Shown: piece after piece, positions 58,805-64,000 of the stretch
Layout of the letters: the number at the start of each line of letters is the position of its first letter
How positions within the stretch are numbered: the first letter of the stretch is position 1
Assembly (NCBI RefSeq): GCF_900090285.1
Contig: NZ_LT607754.1
Span: forward strand, 3,870,001-3,934,000
Direction: 5' to 3'
DNA: 64,000 bases
Origin: Micromonospora inositola
GTDB taxonomy: Bacteria > Actinomycetota > Actinomycetes > Mycobacteriales > Micromonosporaceae
Made by a program: the position numbers and the translations under genes
The notes under the pieces: generated by a model
What the model saw: the letters and a program-made list of their open reading frames with translations, nothing else
What the model was told of the DNA's origin: nothing
Database searches by the model: none

Positions 58805-60943
58805 TCAGTTACCGGTCGTGTTACCGGTGATGTCGCCCACCCGGGTCAGCGCCGCGTGCGCCGCGGCCACGATCCGGTCGGGGGTGAACCCGAACTGCTC
58901 GAAGAGCACGGTGTGCGGGGCGCTCGCGCCGTAGTGCTCCAGGCTCACGCTCTCGCCGCAGTCGCCGACGATCCCGCGCCAGGACATGGCGATGCCCGCC
59001 TCCACGCTCACCCGTGCCTTTACCCCGCGTGGCAGAACCGACTCCCGGTACGCCTCGTCCTGCTCGAAGAACCACTCCTGGCAGGGCATGGAGACCACCC
59101 GGGTGGGGGTGCCGTCCGCCTCCAGCCGCTCCCGGGCGGTGAGGCAGAGCTGCACCTCGGAGCCGGTGCCGACGATGATCACCTGCGGCTTGCCGGTGGA
59201 CGCCTCGGCCAGCACGTAACCGCCCTTGGCGACGCCCTCGGCACCCCCCAACCGCTCCCGGTCCACGGTCGGCAGCGGCTGCCGGCTGAGCGCCAGCGCG
59301 GTCGGCCGATCGGTGTGCTCCAGGGCCTGCCGCCACGCCCACGCGGTCTCGTTGGCGTCGGCCGGGCGGACCACGTCCAGGCCGGGGATGGCCCGCAGCG
59401 CGGTCAGGTGCTCCACCGGCTGGTGGGTGGGGCCGTCCTCGCCGAGGCCGATCGAGTCGTGCGTCCAGACGTAGGTCACCGGCAGCTTCATCAGCGCGGC
59501 GAGCCGGACGGACGGGCGCATGTAGTCGCTGAACACCAGGAACGTGCCGCCGTACGGGCGGGTGCCGCCGTGCAGGGCGATGCCGTTGAGGATGGCGCCC
59601 ATGGCGTGCTCACGGATGCCGAAGTGCAGGGTGCGTCCGTACTCGTCGCCCGGGAAGTCCTTGGTCGCGTGCACCGCCGGGATGAAGGACGGCTCGCCCT
59701 TCACCGTGGTGTTGTTGCTCTCCGCCAGGTCGGCCGAGCCGCCCCACAGCTCCGGCAGCATCGGAGCGAGCGCCTCGAGGACCTTGCCGGAGGCGGCCCG
59801 GGTGGCGACGCCCTTGGCGTCGGCGGGGAAGGTCGGCAGCGCGTCGGTCCAGCCCTGCGGCAGCACCCGGCCGGCCATCCGGTCGTAGAGCGCCTTGCGC
59901 TCCGGGTTGGCCTTGGCCCAGGCGTCGAACGCGCCCGTCCACTCCTGCTGGGCGGACTCGCCCCGGTCCATCACCTTCCGGGCGTGGGCGAGCACCTCCT
60001 CGTCGACCTCGAAGCTCTGCTGCGGGTCGAAGCCGAGGATCTCCTTGGTGGCCCTCACCTCGTCGGCACCGAGCGCCGAGCCGTGGATCTTGCCGGTGTT
60101 CTTCTTGTTGGGCGCGGGCCAGCCGATGATGGTGCGCAGCGCGATGAAGGAGGGGCGGCCGGTCTCAGCCTTCGCTGCCACCAGCGCCTGGTACAGCGCC
60201 TCGACGTCCTCGTGGTAGTCGCCCTGGTCGGCGTCGCCGCGGCGCCAGTCGACGGTCTGCACGTGCCAGCCGTACGCCTCGTAGCGGGCCGCGACGTCCT
60301 CGCTCTTGGCGATCCGGGTGTCGTCCTCGATGGAGATCTCGTTGTCGTCGTAGATCACCGCGAGGTTGCCGAGCTGCTGGTGGCCGGCGAGCGAGCTGAC
60401 CTCGTGGGAGATCCCCTCCTCGATGTCGCCGTCCGAGGCGATGCACCAGATGTCGTGGTCGAAGACCGATTCGCCGCGCTCCGGCTCCGGGTCGAACAGG
60501 CCCCGCTCGCGACGGGCCGCCATCGCCATGCCGACGGCGTTGCCCAGGCCCTGGCCGAGCGGGCCGGTGGTGGTCTCCACGCCCGGGGTGTGCCCGTGCT
60601 CCGGGTGGCCCGGGGTGAGCGAGCCCCACTGCCGCAGCGACTGCAGGTCCTGCAGGCTCATCGGGTAGCCGGAGAGGAAGAGCTGGATGTAGAGGGTCAG
60701 GCTGGAGTGCCCGGCGGAGAGCACGAACCGGTCCCGGCCGGGCCAGTTCGGGTCGGCCGGGTTGTGCCGGATGACCCGGTTGAAGAGCAGGTACGCCGCC
60801 GGGGCGAGGCTCATCGCCGTGCCCGGGTGGCCGTTACCGGATTTCTCCACGGCGTCCATGGCCAGCACACGGACCGTGTCGACGGCCCTGCGGTCGAGGT
60901 CGGACCAGTTGAGAGCGGGAAGCTCGGGTCGGTTGGCAGCCAC
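58805..60943 (-). CDS. tkt: Transketolase
   Basis: 712-residue thiamine-diphosphate enzyme. Visible features: [20 protein letters not shown] (substrate/TPP region), [34 protein letters not shown] (GDG-type TPP motif, here SDGD), [20 protein letters not shown] with the proton-relay Glu, and [22 protein letters not shown] (in part). The GTG at 60943 with GAGGAG ten bases upstream is chosen over a 29-codon longer frame. It is first gene of the pentose-phosphate operon and divergent from ctaB; a TAGGGT box on the minus strand at 60987-60992 may be its -10. Confidence 0.96.
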   Translation of the reverse strand: MAANRPELPALNWSDLDRRAVDTVRVLAMDAVEKSGNGHPGTAMSLAPAAYLLFNRVIRHNPADPNWPGRDRFVLSAGHSSLTLYIQLFLSGYPMSLQDLQSLRQWGSLTPGHPEHGHTPGVETTTGPLGQGLGNAVGMAMAARRERGLFDPEPERGESVFDHDIWCIASDGDIEEGISHEVSSLAGHQQLGNLAVIYDDNEISIEDDTRIAKSEDVAARYEAYGWHVQTVDWRRGDADQGDYHEDVEALYQALVAAKAETGRPSFIALRTIIGWPAPNKKNTGKIHGSALGADEVRATKEILGFDPQQSFEVDEEVLAHARKVMDRGESAQQEWTGAFDAWAKANPERKALYDRMAGRVLPQGWTDALPTFPADAKGVATRAASGKVLEALAPMLPELWGGSADLAESNNTTVKGEPSFIPAVHATKDFPGDEYGRTLHFGIREHAMGAILNGIALHGGTRPYGGTFLVFSDYMRPSVRLAALMKLPVTYVWTHDSIGLGEDGPTHQPVEHLTALRAIPGLDVVRPADANETAWAWRQALEHTDRPTALALSRQPLPTVDRERLGGAEGVAKGGYVLAEASTGKPQVIIVGTGSEVQLCLTARERLEADGTPTRVVSMPCQEWFFEQDEAYRESVLPRGVKARVSVEAGIAMSWRGIVGDCGESVSLEHYGASAPHTVLFEQFGFTPDRIVAAAHAALTRVGDITGNTTGN

Positions 60944-61209
60944 GTTGGTTGTGCTCCTCGGCAGATGGGCGGAACCCTCACTGATGACCCTATCGAGCTG
61001 TCCTAAACATGCGCCCGGGGATCTCTGCATGGTGGTCTGTACGTGTCCGACCGGATCGGTCGTTCAACGCCGACTGTGACGCCTCGCACCGTTGTCGGGT
61101 CCGCCGGGCAGCCAAAACGACGACGCGTAGTGTGTGGGGCGGTGTGTGGACCCCGGACGGGTCCGGGCCGACTCGATCTCCCCCTGCCGACGCCGGAAGG
61201 TGGCAATCC
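60944..61209. promoter_or_regulatory. Divergent tkt/ctaB control region
   Basis: 266 bases between two divergent genes. It holds a minus-strand TAGGGT box (60987-60992) for tkt, a perfect dyad CGACCG-GAT-CGGTCG at 61048-61062, and a plus-strand TAGTGT box near 61127 that may serve ctaB. Confidence 0.45.
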
Positions 61210-62169
61210 GTGAGCATGATCACCGAGCGCCCCGTCAGCAACTCTGCCGGGCAGCCGCCGGTGCGCACGGTGGGGGAGGCGCCGGCGACCGGCCGGCGGG
61301 ACGTCCGGGCGGTCGTGGCGGCGTACGTGGCGTTGACCAAGCCGCGAATCGTCGAGCTGCTGCTGGTCACCACCGTGCCGGCGATGATGCTCGCCGACGG
61401 CGGCATGCCGTCGCTCTGGCTGGTCGCCGTGGTGCTGGTCGGCGGCTCGCTCGCGGCCGGCGCGGCCAGTGTCCTCAACTGCTACATCGACCGGGACATC
61501 GACCAGCTGATGCGGCGCACCAAGCGCCGTCCGCTGCCGGCGCACACCGTGACGCCCCGCAACGCGCTCGTCTTCGGGCTGGTGCTGGCGGTGATCTCGG
61601 TCGCCCTGATGGCCGCGGCCACCAACTGGCTGGCGGCCGGGCTGACCCTGGCCGCGATCGCCTACTACGACCTGGTCTACACGCTCTGGCTGAAGCGGAC
61701 CACCGCGGCCAACACCTTCTGGGGCGGGGCGTGCGGGGCGGCGCCGGTGCTGATCGGCTGGGCCGCGGTCACCGGTTCGCTGGCCCCCGCCGCCTGGGGC
61801 CTGTTCGCGGTGGTCTTCTTCTGGCAGATGCCGCACTTCTACGCGCTGGCCATCAAGTACAAGGCCGACTACGCCCGGGCCGGCATCCCGATGCTGCCGG
61901 TGGTGGCCTCGGTGCGCCGGGTCAACGCCGAGATCATCGTCTTCTCCTGGCTGACCCTGCTCTCCTCGCTGGCCGTCTGGCCGCTCGGGATGAGCCCGAT
62001 CTACGGGGTCACCGCGCTGGTGGTGGGCGGCATCTTCGTGGTCGAGGCGCACAAGCTCTGCCGGCGGGCGGCGCGCGGCGAGGCGGTCAAGCCGATGCGG
62101 CTGTTCCACTGGTCGACCACGTACCTCACGATCCTCTTCGCGGCCGTCGCGCTCGACGCGCTGATCTGA
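61210..62169 (+). CDS. ctaB: Protoheme IX farnesyltransferase (heme O synthase)
   Basis: 319 residues, UbiA-type prenyltransferase with about nine transmembrane segments. The prenyl-diphosphate-binding motif [20 protein letters not shown] (about residues 95-115) and the second Asp-rich region near [12 protein letters not shown] are present; [19 protein letters not shown] is the heme O synthase hallmark. It makes heme O for cytochrome c oxidase. The GTG at 61210 (VSMITERP) follows AAGGTGG; the ATG at 61216 is possible. The ctaA gene, which acts next, lies about 1.6 kb downstream on the opposite strand. Confidence 0.95.
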   Translation: MSMITERPVSNSAGQPPVRTVGEAPATGRRDVRAVVAAYVALTKPRIVELLLVTTVPAMMLADGGMPSLWLVAVVLVGGSLAAGAASVLNCYIDRDIDQLMRRTKRRPLPAHTVTPRNALVFGLVLAVISVALMAAATNWLAAGLTLAAIAYYDLVYTLWLKRTTAANTFWGGACGAAPVLIGWAAVTGSLAPAAWGLFAVVFFWQMPHFYALAIKYKADYARAGIPMLPVVASVRRVNAEIIVFSWLTLLSSLAVWPLGMSPIYGVTALVVGGIFVVEAHKLCRRAARGEAVKPMRLFHWSTTYLTILFAAVALDALI

Positions 62170-62406
62170 GCGCGGCCCCGGAGTCATCGGGGTGGATGAG
62201 TTCCGCCGGTCGAAGATTTCATCAGAATTTTTTTCGTGCTGATTCCGGTGGCTCAACCGGGACAGATAGTGACGATCCCGCCTGTCCGCTTCGTGCTGAC
62301 TTACTACGACGTGCCCGGGCGAATCACCTGTGGTCTTCCTTAAACCCGTAGGTAATTGGCATCACAAATTGTTCATGGTTCTCGCACACGTGGGTGGAAC
62401 TCTGCT

Positions 62407-62412
62407 TAGGCT
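62407..62412 (+). promoter_or_regulatory. -10 box of the unknown/ATP-grasp pair
   Basis: TAGGCT ending seven bases before the ATG at 62420; no Shine-Dalgarno lies between, so the mRNA is probably leaderless. Confidence 0.55.
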
Positions 62413-62419
62413 TCGCGTC

Positions 62420-62755
62420 ATGGCAGATGGTTCCGATACGACGCTGACGGCTCAGCAGGCCGCACCGGAGCAGGCCCCCAACGGTCTTGTCTCGGGCATC
62501 AAGTCGTTCGCCGCCGGGCACGGCGGGGCGAAGGCGGTCATCGAGTACGTCGGCAAGCGCGGTGCGCGGATCGTCCTCGTGGGTGAGGACGGGGCGTGGG
62601 CCGACCAGTTCGCGGACGGCACCGACGTCGCGCGGCAGGCCTGCGCCAAGGCGGGAGTCACCGTCGAGAACGCCTGGGAGCGTGAACTGATGGACCAGAT
62701 GCGTCCGAGCAACGACCTGTGGCGGTCGATGGCGCGACGCACCATGGCCCGTTGA
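62420..62755 (+). CDS. Small protein of unknown function
   Basis: 111 residues, not recognised. After a Thr/Gln/Ala-rich N-terminus comes a compact conserved-looking part: SFAAGHGGAKAVIEYVGKRG, ARIVLVGEDGAWADQFADG, AGVTVENAWERELMDQMRP, with a basic end RSMARRTMAR. The alternating hydrophobic strand IVLVGEDGAW suggests a small alpha/beta fold. No signal peptide or membrane segment. The ATG at 62420 is chosen over one 30 codons upstream because a TAGGCT box lies seven bases before it. It is followed eight bases later by an ATP-grasp gene, its probable operon partner. Confidence 0.75.
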   Translation: MADGSDTTLTAQQAAPEQAPNGLVSGIKSFAAGHGGAKAVIEYVGKRGARIVLVGEDGAWADQFADGTDVARQACAKAGVTVENAWERELMDQMRPSNDLWRSMARRTMAR

Positions 62756-62763
62756 GAGATACA

Positions 62764-63681
62764 TTGATCAATAATCGCCAGTCGGCCCGGGGGAAACCCC
62801 GGGTCGCTCTCGTCACCTGCAGCGAACTGTCCGACCTCGACCCGGATGACCGGCTCGTGCTCGCGCCGCTGGCCGCCCGGGGGATCGCCGCCGAGCCGGT
62901 GGTCTGGGACGACCCGGCCGTCGACTGGCACGCGTACGACCTGGCGGTGCTCCGGTCGCCCTGGGACTACGCGCTGCGCCGCGACGAGTTCGTCGCCTGG
63001 GCCCGGACCGTGCCGAGCCTGGCCAACCCGGCCGAGGTGGTCCGCTGGAACACCGACAAGCGCTACCTGGCCGAGCTCTCCGCCGCCGGCGTGCCCACCG
63101 TGCCCACGACGTGGGTGGCGCCCGGGGAGAGCTGGGTGGCCGCGCAGTCCGGCGAGTACGTCCTCAAGCCGGCGGTGAGCGCCGGCAGCCAGGACACCGG
63201 CCGGTACGACCTGGCCGACCCGGAGCACCGCGAGCTGGCCGTGGCACACGTCCGGCGGCTCTCCGACGCGGGCCGGCTGACCATGGTGCAGCCCTACCTC
63301 CACGCGGTCGACACGGCCGGCGAGACGGCGCTGCTCTTCCTGGCCGGTCCGGACGGGCTCCGGTTCAGTCACGCGATCTGCAAGGGCCCCATGCTCACCG
63401 GTCCGGACCTGGGTGTCGAGGGGCTCTACAAGGTGGAGGACATCGGCGCCCGGACGGCCACGCCGCAGCAGCTGGCGGTGGCGGAGAAGACCCTCGCCGT
63501 GGTGCCCGGTGGCCCCGAGCGGCTGCTCTACGCCCGGGTGGACCTCATCCCGGGTCCGGACGGATCGCCCGTCCTGGTGGAGCTGGAACTCACCGAGCCC
63601 TCGCTCTTCATCGGCCACGCCGACGGTGCCCCCGACCGCCTGGCCGACGCGATCGCCACCCACCTGGCCCGCCGCGCCTGA
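62764..63681 (+). CDS. ATP-grasp domain protein (RimK/glutathione synthetase-like)
   Basis: 305 residues. An N-terminal Rossmann-like part (VALVTCSELSDLDPDDRLVL, AYDLAVLRSPWDYALRRDEF) precedes the ATP-grasp fold: [37 protein letters not shown] (ATP-binding Lys and the flexible loop), MVQPYLHAVDTAGETALLFL and the metal-binding VLVELELTEPSLFIGH. Such enzymes join a carboxylate to an amine or thiol using ATP; the substrates are unknown. The start is unclear: TTG at 62764 is the best fit to gene spacing, and an in-frame ATG at 62719 would overlap the upstream gene by 37 bases. Confidence 0.85.
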   Translation: MINNRQSARGKPRVALVTCSELSDLDPDDRLVLAPLAARGIAAEPVVWDDPAVDWHAYDLAVLRSPWDYALRRDEFVAWARTVPSLANPAEVVRWNTDKRYLAELSAAGVPTVPTTWVAPGESWVAAQSGEYVLKPAVSAGSQDTGRYDLADPEHRELAVAHVRRLSDAGRLTMVQPYLHAVDTAGETALLFLAGPDGLRFSHAICKGPMLTGPDLGVEGLYKVEDIGARTATPQQLAVAEKTLAVVPGGPERLLYARVDLIPGPDGSPVLVELELTEPSLFIGHADGAPDRLADAIATHLARRA

Positions 63682-63689
63682 CCGTCTCC

Positions 63690-63729
63690 GGGTGCGTTTG
63701 TCGTCGCTCCAGCGACGACAAACGGACCC
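63690..63729. terminator. Bidirectional terminator before ctaA
   Basis: Perfect 14-pair stem CGTTTGTCGTCGCT / AGCGACGACAAACG (63695-63724) extended by GGGT/ACCC, between the convergent ATP-grasp and ctaA stops. Confidence 0.8.
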
Positions 63730-63767
63730 GTTCCCGTCCCACCCCTGTTCGCGGAGCCGGGGCGGGC

Positions 63768-64000
63768 TCAGGCGGCGGCGGTGACCGGCTCGGCGGCGGG
63801 GACGGTGGTCGGGGTGGGCTGGACGGGTCGGCGCTCGCGGGTCGACCAGAGCACCGCGAGGGTGGCGAGCAGGACCAGGCAGGAGCCGAGCATGTGCGCG
63901 GCCACCAGCACCGCCGGCAGGTGGGTGAAGTACTGCACGAAGCCGATCAGGCCCTGCCCGAGTTCCACCGCGACCAGCACCCCGGCGGCCCGGGCGGCCC
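63768..64000 (-). CDS. ctaA: Heme A synthase, C-terminal end (5' end outside window)
   Basis: About 77 C-terminal residues of a COX15/CtaA-type membrane protein. The frame is open to the window edge (AARAAGV precedes LVAVELGQG), so the gene starts beyond 64000. LGQGLIGFVQYFTHLPAVLVAAHMLGSCL is the last conserved CtaA segment, quoted by its two halves, with the heme-ligand His in AAHMLGS; one more transmembrane helix and a Thr/Pro/Ala-rich cytoplasmic tail follow. It converts heme O from CtaB to heme A. The nearby ctaB supports the assignment. Confidence 0.85.
   Translation of the reverse strand, partial: AARAAGVLVAVELGQGLIGFVQYFTHLPAVLVAAHMLGSCLVLLATLAVLWSTRERRPVQPTPTTVPAAEPVTAAA

Noticed and set aside
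58304..61006. 900-codon plus-strand open frame
   Set aside because: Antisense shadow of tkt and tal; no recognisable domain.
62218..62245. T-run with short ATCAG/CTGAT repeat after ctaB as a terminator
   Set aside because: The T-run lies in the loop rather than after the stem and the stem is only five pairs, so it does not fit an intrinsic terminator.

Overview
The window is a high-GC actinobacterial chromosome segment, most likely from Micromonosporaceae (a Micromonospora-like genome). Evidence: very strong G/C bias at third codon positions; Actinobacteria-restricted genes (rbpA, opcA, whiA, a mycothiol-dependent isomerase-type enzyme, a DUF5753 XRE regulator); and gene order that matches two mycobacterial blocks, polA-rpsA-coaE-uvrB-(MBL)-uvrA and uvrC-rapZ-yvcK-whiA-gap-pgk-tpi-secG plus pgl-opcA-zwf-tal-tkt-ctaB-ctaA, joined here into one segment. 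No rRNA, tRNA, CRISPR array, insertion sequence or prophage was seen.

Layout. 1-4.1 kb: the 3' part of polA, a small DUF3140/DUF2945 pair and a methyltransferase. 4.2-11.2 kb: rpsA, a coaE-GrpB fusion, a membrane protein with an internal domain duplication, and uvrB. 11.2-34.1 kb is an accessory stretch: AraC, VOC and XRE regulators, a pnuC/nadR NAD-salvage pair, terC behind a manganese riboswitch, an NlpC/P60 + dipeptide-epimerase pair that looks like murein-peptide recycling, a phosphatase, a serine hydrolase, typA, two DedA-type proteins, a frameshifted lytic transglycosylase, MarR + CocE-type hydrolase, ArsR + MFS exporter, a cold-shock protein, methyltransferases and a mycothiol/MBL pair. 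34.2-41.7 kb: rsgA, uvrA, two tandem Tat-exported Rieske proteins, uvrC. 41.7-45 kb: a 629-bp non-coding stretch with a long inverted repeat, a secreted C39-like peptidase, recQ. 45.2-52.3 kb: rapZ-yvcK-whiA, gap-pgk-tpiA, secG, rbpA. 52.4-61 kb: the pentose-phosphate operon tkt-tal-pgi-zwf-opcA-pgl on the minus strand. 61.2-64 kb: ctaB, a small unknown protein + ATP-grasp pair, and the C-terminal end of ctaA at the window edge.

How the genes fit together. Three themes stand out. (1) All three nucleotide-excision-repair genes (uvrA, uvrB, uvrC) and recQ, scattered over 36 kb, each carry the same promoter, TGTC-N12-TAnnnT. This matches the mycobacterial RecA-NDp/PafBC DNA-damage promoter, and three of the four would give leaderless mRNAs. 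(2) Central carbon metabolism is clustered: lower glycolysis, the pentose-phosphate pathway with pgi and opcA, and the rapZ/yvcK/whiA control genes. (3) The accessory part holds several small regulator + effector pairs and a yybP-ykoY riboswitch whose closing helix could alternate with the terC Shine-Dalgarno sequence.

Many starts were moved downstream of the longest open frame, on the basis of Shine-Dalgarno placement, a TAnnnT box 6-7 nt before the start (leaderless pattern), or family N-termini. Each case is explained in its entry.
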